A stretch of 41,016 bases of DNA from JACVRW01 sp035650215. Its GTDB lineage: Bacteria > Actinomycetota > Thermoleophilia > Solirubrobacterales > Thermoleophilaceae. The stretch lies in the NCBI GenBank assembly GCA_035650215.1, contig DASRIC010000046.1:1-41016 (forward strand), read 5' to 3'. Under the pieces are notes generated by a model. The model made no database searches. It was not told the DNA's origin and saw only the letters and a program-made list of their open reading frames with translations. Below, piece after piece: positions 8,565-14,602 of this stretch. Position numbers and translations under genes: made by a program. Position 1 is the stretch's first letter; each line of letters opens with the position of its first letter.

Positions 8565-8574
8565 AGTCTAGTAT
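8565..8574. promoter_or_regulatory. Overlapping back-to-back -10 boxes
   Basis: The 10-nt string AGTCTAGTAT contains TAGACT read on the minus strand (for tRNA-Val, whose 5' end is at 8555) and TAGTAT read on the plus strand. TAGTAT is followed by exactly 7 nt and the GTG of the membrane-protein gene at 8582. The two boxes share TA, so the promoters cannot both be melted at once. Confidence 0.5.
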
Positions 8575-8581
8575 CAGGCCG

Positions 8582-8914
8582 GTGAACGCCAGGCTGTTCT
8601 GGAAGTCGCTCGCGGTCCAGGCGATCGCGGTGGCGATCCCGTTCGCACTGCTCGGGCTCGCCCTCGACGAGAGCTTCTTTGAGGACTACGGCTGGGTGAT
8701 CGGTCCCGCGGTCTGGCTCGCCTGCTCGCTCGTGACCGCGAGAGTGCTCGACATCCCCGCCTCCTACGTCGTGTTCTCGGCAATCGCCGGCGGCGTGGCC
8801 GGCGCACTCGTCCTCCTGGTTGCCGGGCACCTGCCGGGGATGATCGTGGCGCTGCTCGTGTTCGCCGCATCCTGCGGCAGCTGGGACCCCGACGCGCTCG
8901 AGGAGCCCGTCTGA
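8582..8914 (+). CDS. Small integral membrane protein, function unknown
   Basis: 110 aa with three to four hydrophobic helices (about 8-26, 38-55, 59-77 and 80-98) and an acidic C-terminus (WDPDALEEPV). I do not recognise the family. I chose GTG 8582 because the hydrophobic protein starts at NARLFWKSLAVQ and TAGTAT stands 7 nt upstream, as expected for a leaderless mRNA. The frame stays open upstream, but through the tRNA-Val gene. Charge pattern and lack of frameshifts support coding. No operon partner is present: the next gene downstream is a pseudogene on the other strand. Confidence 0.65.
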   Translation: MNARLFWKSLAVQAIAVAIPFALLGLALDESFFEDYGWVIGPAVWLACSLVTARVLDIPASYVVFSAIAGGVAGALVLLVAGHLPGMIVALLVFAASCGSWDPDALEEPV

Positions 8915-8980
8915 GCCCGCGCACGCGCATCCCTCGCCCCGCCACGCCTCGATCCCTTCCTTGACCGCGACCGCATCGAC

Positions 8981-9245
8981 CTAGAGACCCACCGCCGTCG
9001 AGCCACCGAGCAGCAGCGCGATCCCCGCCCAGCTCACGTCGGCGTGCTCGCCCCCGATCAGCGCCGAGTCGATGCCGAGCCCGATCAGCGCGATCGAGCC
9101 CGCGAGCACGCCGCGAGGATGGCGAGCCGCCCTCCAGCGTCATTCAGCCGAGGCTCAGCCACGAAAGGAGCTTGACCCGGTCGACGAGGCGCCGCTGCTC
9201 GCTCTTGGTCAGCGGCTGCGGCGCCGCGCTATGGGCGGTCAACAT
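8981..9245 (-). pseudogene. Broken cation diffusion facilitator (CDF) family gene
   Basis: The frame opens with ATG 9245 and reads 33 residues ending in DRVKLLSWLSLG, then TGA (9144-9146). The following MTLEG is in a second frame. A third frame reads VLAGSIALIGLGIDSALIGG, then HADVSWAGIALLLGGSTAVGL and a TAG at 8981-8983. Together these match, in order, the N-terminus, TM1-TM2 and a later helix of CDF transporters (typically WLSLGWMTIEG, AGSIALVGFGLDSAIEG, ADVAWVGI). It therefore carries a nonsense or frameshift lesion near residue 33, a second frame change, a large internal deletion and loss of the cytoplasmic domain. Not functional. It lies between two tRNA genes. Confidence 0.7.
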
Positions 9246-9266
9246 CGCGCTCGAGTAGCCGCGCAG

Positions 9267-9340
9267 TAGGGGCGACGGGATTTGAACCCGCGATCTCCGG
9301 CTTGAAAGGCCGGCGTCCTGGACCGCTGGACCACGCCCCC
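9267..9340 (-). tRNA. tRNA-Glu (anticodon UUC)
   Basis: 74 nt. The acceptor GGGGGCG pairs with CGCCCCT (first pair G-U), the D arm is followed by anticodon stem CCGGC/GCCGG around loop CTTTCAA (anticodon TTC), and the T arm is GCGGG/CCCGT around TTCAAAT. The discriminator is A and CCA is not encoded. Confidence 0.95.
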
Positions 9341-9366
9341 TCGGTGGCCGATTGTAGGCGGCGTCG

Positions 9367-9813
9367 CTACCCCGGCCGGTTCTTGGCCACGCGATAGGTG
9401 CCGTCGAGCACGCCCTCGATCGCGGGGCGTGCGGGCCGGTAGGAGGGCTCGCGGCCCTTGCACTCCGTCTTGAGCCCGTAGTAGACGGCGCGTCCCACCC
9501 GGTTCAGGGTCAGCTTGCGGACGACCGCGCGCAGAACGGGCTTCCGGGCCAGCGCGAACTCCGCGTGGATCACGAGCTTCTGGCTCAGCGGGTGGAGCGG
9601 CTGGCGCGCGAGGTCGTTGCAGGTGACCGCGTACGGGTTGCGCTCGACCTCGCGCGCGTGCACGGGGTCGGGCGTGCCGGGAATCCGATCGGGCTGCTCG
9701 TTGTCGTCGTCGCCGCCGCAGCCGGCCCCGGCGGTCGCGGTGGCCAGCACCCCCAGCACCAGCGCAGCGGCACAGCGGCTGCCCGGGATCGGAGGTCCAA
9801 GTGAACGCGGCAT
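9367..9813 (-). CDS. Small putative lipoprotein, unknown function
   Basis: 148 aa from ATG 9813. The N-terminus is signal-like, with a hydrophobic core (AAALVLGVLATATAGAG) followed by Cys32 and a GGDDDNEQ linker. This is typical of lipoproteins, although the -3 position is Gly and not Leu, so the lipobox is weak. The mature part has Cys65 (AVTCNDLAR) and Cys117 (KTECKGRE), which could form a disulfide, and no recognised domain. The ATG is only 11 nt from the 5' end of the divergent tRNA-Lys gene, so either promoter must lie inside the other gene. A later start (GTG within the hydrophobic segment) would shorten the signal sequence. Confidence 0.6.
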   Translation of the reverse strand: MPRSLGPPIPGSRCAAALVLGVLATATAGAGCGGDDDNEQPDRIPGTPDPVHAREVERNPYAVTCNDLARQPLHPLSQKLVIHAEFALARKPVLRAVVRKLTLNRVGRAVYYGLKTECKGREPSYRPARPAIEGVLDGTYRVAKNRPG

Positions 9814-9824
9814 ACTTCAAGGAC

Positions 9825-10142
9825 GGGCCGTTAGCTCAATGGCAGAGCGCGGGACTTCGCAACAGAGGAGCGCTAGGAGGGAAACCACTAGTTCGTCGGC
9901 AGCTGTGTGCTGGGACACCCTTAGAGCCCGGGATACCAAAGTGTGACAATTCCCGGGATTGGGCTATCAGCAGGCAACCCCCGTCAGGGGAGAGCCCTCA
10001 GAGGCCATACGCTGCCCACCCTAACGTCGAGCCGAGGGTGAAGAGATGGTCCAGACCGCAACGCGACTCGCTCGTCGCGGCCGGTGAGAGCCGGTGCGGC
10101 AGGTTAATCCTTGAGATCCGGGTTCGAGTCCCGGGCGGCCCA
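9825..10142 (+). tRNA. tRNA-Lys (anticodon UUU), interrupted by a group I intron
   Basis: The 5' exon is 9825-9857 and the 3' exon is 10104-10142, giving 72 nt when joined. Acceptor GGGCCGT pairs with GCGGCCC, D stem GCTC with GAGC, and T stem CCGGG with CCCGG around TTCGAGT. Discriminator A; CCA not encoded. The joined anticodon loop is CTT+TTAA, giving anticodon TTT. The anticodon stem CGGGA/TCCTT has three Watson-Crick pairs, one G-U and one C-U mismatch at its base. The splice point lies between U34 and U35. A bare tRNA-gene search would miss this gene or call it broken. It is probably functional after splicing, because the intron core is intact. Confidence 0.88.
9858..10103 (+). ncRNA. 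Group I intron (IC3-like) in the tRNA-Lys anticodon loop
   Basis: 246 nt with no open reading frame, so no homing endonuclease. The 5' exon ends in CUU, which can pair with GAG in the intron (9864-9866), giving the required terminal U-G pair of P1. The intron ends in G. A P4/J4-5 segment reads GAGGGAAACC, with CCCTT as a P4 partner. P8 is ACCCTAACGTC...GAGGGT (10018-10039). AAGAGATGGTCC (10041-10052) supplies the 3' strand of P7, pairing with AGGCCAT (10002-10008). The P8/P7 block closely matches the cyanobacterial tRNA-Leu intron as I remember it. P9-type hairpins follow: GCGAC/GTCGC (10063-10078) and CCGGT-GAGA-GCCGG (10081-10094, a GNRA loop). Self-splicing is inferred from these elements. 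Confidence 0.85.
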
Positions 10143-10169
10143 CCTGCAAGAGGAACGGACCAGAGGCGC

Positions 10170-10505
10170 TCAAGCGGCCGTCGCGGCGCGCGGCCCGCCC
10201 GTGCCCTGGTCGGCGCTCAGGATCGCCTGAAGCAGGCCCGGGAAGCGGTCGTTCAGGTCGTCGTCGCGCAGGGAGAGCATGCGCTTGCGCCCGTCGGGGC
10301 GAGTGCGCACGACGCCCGCCTCGCGGAGCACCCTGAAGTGATGCGAGAGCGTGGCCTTCGAGAGACCGAGATCGAAGGTGCCGCAGGTGCACTCGGGCCC
10401 ATTCGAGAGCCGCCGGACGATCTCGAGCCGGGCCGGATCGCTGAGTGCGTGCAGGATGGCATGGAGCTCGAGCTCAGCGCGGGATGGATGATGGGGCTCT
10501 CTCAT
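10170..10505 (-). CDS. ArsR/SmtB-family winged-helix repressor
   Basis: 111 aa. The core reads LHALSDPARLEIVRRL, TCGTFDLGLSKATLSHHFRV (recognition helix) and LREAGVVRTRPDGRKRMLSL (beta wing), the standard ArsR winged helix-turn-helix. Two cysteines (ECTCGTFD) sit before the recognition helix, near the classical ELCVCDL metal-binding alpha3 position. Metal sensing is possible, but many members with this pattern sense other ligands. It is monocistronic on the minus strand, 48 nt downstream of the purH stop, with its own promoter. The 3' end lies close to the tRNA-Lys gene on the other strand. Self-repression is suggested by a dyad in the promoter spacer. Confidence 0.9.
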   Translation of the reverse strand: MREPHHPSRAELELHAILHALSDPARLEIVRRLSNGPECTCGTFDLGLSKATLSHHFRVLREAGVVRTRPDGRKRMLSLRDDDLNDRFPGLLQAILSADQGTGGPRAATAA

Positions 10506-10521
10506 GGAGGAACCGGCTGCA

Positions 10522-10550
10522 ACTCTAGCGATCGTTCGATGATTGTCTAA
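10522..10550 (-). promoter_or_regulatory. arsR-family promoter with dyad operator in the spacer
   Basis: On the minus strand TTAGAC (complement of 10545-10550) is a -35 candidate. It is separated by exactly 17 nt from TAGAGT (complement of 10522-10527), a -10 candidate. The spacer contains the dyad ATCGAACGAT (ATCG-AA-CGAT). Placement of a palindrome between -35 and -10 is typical for autorepressing ArsR proteins. The ATG follows 16 nt after the -10. Confidence 0.5.
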
Positions 10551-10553
10551 GCG

Positions 10554-12152
10554 CTAATGGCGGAAGTGCCGGCGGGCCGTGAACACCATCGCGACGCCGG
10601 CGGCGTCGCAGGCGTCGATCACCTCCCGGTCCCGCTGCGATCCCCCTGGCTGGATGATCGCCCGGACGCCCGCCTCGATCGCCAGCGAGGGGCCGTCGGC
10701 GAACGGGAAGAAGGCGTCGGAGGCCAGCGCGGCGCCGTCCAGGGCGAGGCCGGCGGCGCGGGCCTTGTCGAGCGCCAACCGCACCGAGTCCACCCGGCTC
10801 ATCTGGCCCGCGCCGACGCCGACGGTCGCCAGCTCGCGGGCGAGCACGATCGCGTTGGAGCGCACATGCCTGGAGACTCGCATGGCGAACAGCAGCTCTC
10901 CCCACTCCGCCTCGTCCGGCGTGCGCTCGGTGACAATGCTCATCTCCTCGCGCTGCTGGAGGCCGCCGTCGCGGTCCTGTACGAGCAGCCCGCCGCGCAC
11001 CCGCTTGGTGTCGTGCTCCGAGACCGACGGACGGCGGCGCTCCTGGTCGTGGAGCAGCCGCACGTTCGGCTTCTGCTCGAGCAGCTCGAGCGCGTCGTCG
11101 TCGTAGCCCGGAGCGAACACGAGTTCCACGAACAGCTCGTGCAGCTTCTCGGCGAGCTCCCGGGTCACCGGCCTGTTGAAGCAGAACACCCCGCCGAATG
11201 CGCTCTGAGGATCGGCCCGGAGTGCCTTGTCGAACGCGTCCTCGACGCTCGGGCCCACCCCGGCGCCGCAGGGGTTGCTGTGCTTGACGATCGCCGCTGC
11301 CGGAAGCTCGAAGTCCTCCACCAGCCGCCGCGCGGAGTCGAGGTCGAGCAGGTTGTTGAACGTGAGCTCCTTGCCGTGCAGCTTCGAGACCATCGACAGC
11401 AGGTGCGTGCGGGCGCCGAGCTCGGCGTAGTAGGCGGCGCGCTGGTGCGGGTTCTCGCCGTAGGGGAGGTCGAGCACCTTCTCGAACGAGCGCGTGTAGG
11501 CGACCGGGAAATCCTCCTCGCGCTCGGCGAACCAGCGGGAGATCGCCGTGTCGTAGCGGGCCGTGTAGGCGAACGCCTCCATCGCCAGGGTCTGCCGCGT
11601 GCGCTCGGACAGCGTCCCATCGCCCTCGATGAGCTCCTCGAGCACGGCGTCGTAGCTCTCGGGCGACACAACCACGGCCGCGAACTCGTGGTTCTTGGCC
11701 GCGGCGCGGATGAGCGTCGGGCCGCCGATGTCGATGTTCTCGATCACCTCCGCATCCTCACGGCCGCGCTGCGCAGCCACCCGCTCGAACGGATAGAGGT
11801 TCACGCACACGAGGTCGATCGGCTCGATGCCGTGCTCGTTCAGGGTCGTCACGTGGTCGTGGCTCGAGCGAAGCGCCAGGAGGCCGGCGTGGATGCGCGG
11901 GTGGAGCGTCTTCACCCGGCCGTCGAGGATCTCGGGGAAGCCCGTGTAGTCGTCGACGGTCCGCACCGCGATCCCCGCCTCGGTCAGCTCGCTCGCCGTG
12001 CCGCCGGTGGACACGATCTCCACGCCGAGCTCGGCGAGACCGCGCGCGAAGTCCACCAGGCCGCGCTTGTCCGCCACGCTCAGGAGCGCCCTGCGCACCC
12101 GGACCCCGCCTGCCGCGGTGGTCTCGACGGAGCCCCGCCCCGGATCGCTCAT
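10554..12152 (-). CDS. purH: Bifunctional AICAR transformylase / IMP cyclohydrolase
   Basis: 532 aa, normal for the family. It catalyses the last two steps of IMP synthesis, AICAR to FAICAR using 10-formyl-THF, and ring closure to IMP. The N-terminal MGS-like cyclohydrolase domain (about 20-160) contains LLSVADKRGL, STGGTASEL and VKTLHPRIHAGLL. The C-terminal transformylase domain has PYGENPHQRAAYY, the catalytic VKHSNPCGAG motif (Lys-His) and SDAFFPFADG. ATG 12152 overlaps the purN stop as ATGA, indicating translational coupling. It is the last gene of the coupled run recQ-purN-purH. Confidence 0.98.
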   Translation of the reverse strand: MSDPGRGSVETTAAGGVRVRRALLSVADKRGLVDFARGLAELGVEIVSTGGTASELTEAGIAVRTVDDYTGFPEILDGRVKTLHPRIHAGLLALRSSHDHVTTLNEHGIEPIDLVCVNLYPFERVAAQRGREDAEVIENIDIGGPTLIRAAAKNHEFAAVVVSPESYDAVLEELIEGDGTLSERTRQTLAMEAFAYTARYDTAISRWFAEREEDFPVAYTRSFEKVLDLPYGENPHQRAAYYAELGARTHLLSMVSKLHGKELTFNNLLDLDSARRLVEDFELPAAAIVKHSNPCGAGVGPSVEDAFDKALRADPQSAFGGVFCFNRPVTRELAEKLHELFVELVFAPGYDDDALELLEQKPNVRLLHDQERRRPSVSEHDTKRVRGGLLVQDRDGGLQQREEMSIVTERTPDEAEWGELLFAMRVSRHVRSNAIVLARELATVGVGAGQMSRVDSVRLALDKARAAGLALDGAALASDAFFPFADGPSLAIEAGVRAIIQPGGSQRDREVIDACDAAGVAMVFTARRHFRH

Positions 12153-12766
12153 TCGGGCTCCACGTGCACGAGCCGCGGGTTGGCGGGATCGATGCGCACG
12201 CGGCCGGCGGCGATCAGGCGCACCGCACGCGGCAGCAGCCGGTGTTCGATCTCGTGGACGCGCTGACGGGTGGCCGCGATGTCGGGATGGTAAGGAAGCT
12301 CGAACGATTCCTGAAGCACGATCGGGCCGCTGTCCACGCCCTCGTCGACGAAGTGGATGGTCACCCCCATCACCTTGACGCCGTGCTCGAGCGCCCGCTC
12401 GATCGCGCCCACGCCCGGGAAGGCGGGCAGGAGCGCGGGATGTACGTTCACCACCCGGCCGGCGAAGCGGTGGACGAGCTCGGCCCCGAGCAGCTCCATG
12501 AAGCCGGCGAGCACCACGAGATCGACGCGGCGGTGCTCGAGCCAGTCGCCGAGCGCGCGGTCGCGCGCTGCACGGTTCGCGTGGTCGGCGAGCGCGAACA
12601 CGGCGCTCTCGACCCCCGCCGCGGCGGCGCGCTCGAGGCCGGGCGCTCCGGCTCGGCTCGAGGCCACTCCCACGATCTCGATCCCGTCGCGGCCGTGGAC
12701 CGTGTCGAGCAGCGCCTGGAGGTTCGTACCCGTGCCGGAGATCAGGACCGCGACGCGAAGGCTCAC
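12149..12766 (-). CDS. purN: Phosphoribosylglycinamide formyltransferase
   Basis: 205 aa. It transfers the formyl group of 10-formyl-THF to GAR. It starts VSLRVAVLISGTGTNLQALL, the usual N-terminus (vSGxGSNLQA). It has VVLAGFMELLG, then NVHPALLPAFPG (catalytic Asn/His region) and VTIHFVDEGVDSGPI (catalytic Asp in the DEGVDxGPI signature). I set GTG 12766 because it begins exactly at the conserved N-terminus and overlaps the recQ stop as GTGA. The reading frame stays open far upstream in a non-coding phase over recQ, which should be ignored. The 3' end overlaps purH by 4 nt. Confidence 0.97.
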   Translation of the reverse strand: MSLRVAVLISGTGTNLQALLDTVHGRDGIEIVGVASSRAGAPGLERAAAAGVESAVFALADHANRAARDRALGDWLEHRRVDLVVLAGFMELLGAELVHRFAGRVVNVHPALLPAFPGVGAIERALEHGVKVMGVTIHFVDEGVDSGPIVLQESFELPYHPDIAATRQRVHEIEHRLLPRAVRLIAAGRVRIDPANPRLVHVEPE

Positions 12767-14541
12767 GCCGCGGCGCCCGCCGGCAGCCGGAGCACCGGGT
12801 AGGGACCGCCCGTGGTCTCGAGCCGGCCCGCCTCGATCAGCTCGTCGACCCGGGCGACGATGTCCGCGCGCCGCAGGTGCGAGGACACGCCGTAGGCCTG
12901 GAGGCCGTCGTAGGAGTTGCGCTGGATCTTCTTGCTGCGCGAGCCGTGCAGGATCTCCGCGCAGGTGGTGCGGCCCACGGCCGGCCGCGCGGCGCCCGCC
13001 ACCGACATGATCGCGTCGTCGAGGTTGCCGATCTCCACCGGGTCCGGCGGCGGGGGCACCACCACGAGCCCCGGGTCGCAGGCGTCGCAGCAGCCCGACG
13101 CGGAGCGCGCCGGCGCCGCGTGGTCCCCGAAGTGGCGCAGAATCGCCTCGCGGCGGCAGGCGTCGTTCTCCACGTACGCCCAGATCTCGCGGTACTGCCG
13201 CCAGCGCGCGCGGGCGGCGTCCTCGATCGAGGAGCGGCAGAGCGCCCCGGCGCGGCCGTCGAAGCGTCCGAGCACGCGCCCCGCCACCCGGTCTGGAGCC
13301 GACGGCGAGGGCGCGATCACCCCGGCGCGGGTGAGATGGCCGACCAGCGCGCGCAGCCGCTCGCCGTCGCCGCGCATGTCGCGCGCCAGCCCGGCGGCGT
13401 CGAGCGCGTAGCGGCCTTCGCCGTCCGCGGAGGCGGTGATGCGGTCGGCCAGCCAGCCGGGCAGGCCGGGATCGAGCTCCTCGCGCTTTATGAAGTGGAC
13501 GTGGAGCGCCTTGTCGCGGTTCTCGGCGAGCAGCAGCGCGCGGGCCGGCAGCCCGTCGCGCCCCGCGCGGCCCGCCTCCTGGTAGTAGGCCTCGAGCGAC
13601 GCCGGCACGCTTGCGTGCACGACCGTCCGGACGTTTGGCTTGTCGACCCCCATGCCGAAGGCGTTGGTCGCGCAGATCACCCGGATCTCGTCGGCGAGGA
13701 AGCGGCGCTGCACTTGCGCGCGATGCCCACGATCGAGCCCGGCGTGGTAGGCGGCGGCCTCCTCCCCCAGCGCCGCCGACAGCCGCTCGGCCAGTTCCTC
13801 CGAGCCCGCGCGCGTGCCGGCGTAGACGATCGCCGGCAGGCGGTCGGGCTCGCGCAGCGCCTCCACGAGCAGCGCCGCCTTCTCGTGCCCGCCCGGCCGC
13901 GCGACCGTGAACGAGACGTTCGGCCGGTCGAACCCCGTGGCCACCTGGAGCGGGTCGCGCAGGCGTAGGCGGCGCACGACGTCGGCCGCCACGCGTGGCG
14001 TGGCGGTGGCGGTCGAGGCCACGAGCGCCGCCGCGCCGAGCGCGCGGGCGGCGTCGGCCAAACGGAAGTAGTCCGGGCGGAAGTCGTGGCCCCACTGCGA
14101 GACGCAGTGCGCCTCGTCGACCACGAACAGGCCCACGCGCACCGCGCGCATTCGCTCGAGGAAGCCGAGCGCAGCGAAGCGCTCGGGGGCCACGTAGAGG
14201 AGCCGCAGCCGGCCGGCCGCCGCGCGCTCGAGCGCGTCGGCGTTCGCGCGCGAGTCCTGCTGCGCGTTCACGAGGGCCACCCGGCCGGTGAGCCCACGCG
14301 CGGCAAGCGCCTCCACCTGGTCCTGCATCAGCGCGACAAGCGGCGAGACCACCACCGTGAGATCGTCGCGCAGCAGAGCAGGCAGCTGGTAGCAGAGCGA
14401 CTTGCCGGAGCCCGTGGGCATGACCACCATCACGTCGCGCCCGCCGAGCGCGGCCTCGCAGGCCTCGCGCTGGCCAGGCCGGAACTCACGGAAGCCGAAC
14501 AGCGAGTGGAGGGCGGCGGTCAGGTCCACGGGGAAGGCCAC
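12763..14541 (-). CDS. recQ: RecQ-family ATP-dependent DNA helicase
   Basis: 592 aa from GTG 14541. Superfamily 2 motifs in order: FREFRPGQREAC (motif 0), MPTGSGKSLCYQ (Walker A), VVDEAHCVSQWGHDFRPDY (DEAH and aromatic-rich loop), STATATP, ICATNAFGMGVDKPNVRTVV, and YYQEAGRAGRDG (motif VI). A RecQ zinc-binding block follows with CRREAILRHFGD and GCCDACD, then a short winged-helix/HRDC-like C-terminus. It unwinds 3'-5' duplex and recombination intermediates. It sits between purF (61-nt gap) and purN (GTGA overlap), so it is translationally coupled to a purine gene. In many genomes this position is held by purM. The start could be upstream, but VAFPVDLTAALHSLFG is a typical RecQ N-terminus. Confidence 0.93.
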   Translation of the reverse strand: MAFPVDLTAALHSLFGFREFRPGQREACEAALGGRDVMVVMPTGSGKSLCYQLPALLRDDLTVVVSPLVALMQDQVEALAARGLTGRVALVNAQQDSRANADALERAAAGRLRLLYVAPERFAALGFLERMRAVRVGLFVVDEAHCVSQWGHDFRPDYFRLADAARALGAAALVASTATATPRVAADVVRRLRLRDPLQVATGFDRPNVSFTVARPGGHEKAALLVEALREPDRLPAIVYAGTRAGSEELAERLSAALGEEAAAYHAGLDRGHRAQVQRRFLADEIRVICATNAFGMGVDKPNVRTVVHASVPASLEAYYQEAGRAGRDGLPARALLLAENRDKALHVHFIKREELDPGLPGWLADRITASADGEGRYALDAAGLARDMRGDGERLRALVGHLTRAGVIAPSPSAPDRVAGRVLGRFDGRAGALCRSSIEDAARARWRQYREIWAYVENDACRREAILRHFGDHAAPARSASGCCDACDPGLVVVPPPPDPVEIGNLDDAIMSVAGAARPAVGRTTCAEILHGSRSKKIQRNSYDGLQAYGVSSHLRRADIVARVDELIEAGRLETTGGPYPVLRLPAGAAA

Positions 14542-14602
14542 AGTAGCGCCGGCCCCGGCGGGAGCGGACGCGCTGATGCAGAGTTGTTGCAGTGGCGAAC
14601 GT

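Noticed and set aside
9825..10142. Reading the interrupted tRNA-Lys as a tRNA pseudogene or attachment-site scar
   Set aside because: The exons fit a complete cloverleaf and the insert carries ordered group I core elements and correct splice-site bases. There is no integrase gene or repeated tRNA 3' end nearby.
12767..14095. Minus-strand extension of the purN frame over recQ
   Set aside because: Arg/Gly/Ala-rich with no conserved features. The PurN N-terminus begins exactly at GTG 12766, which overlaps the recQ stop.
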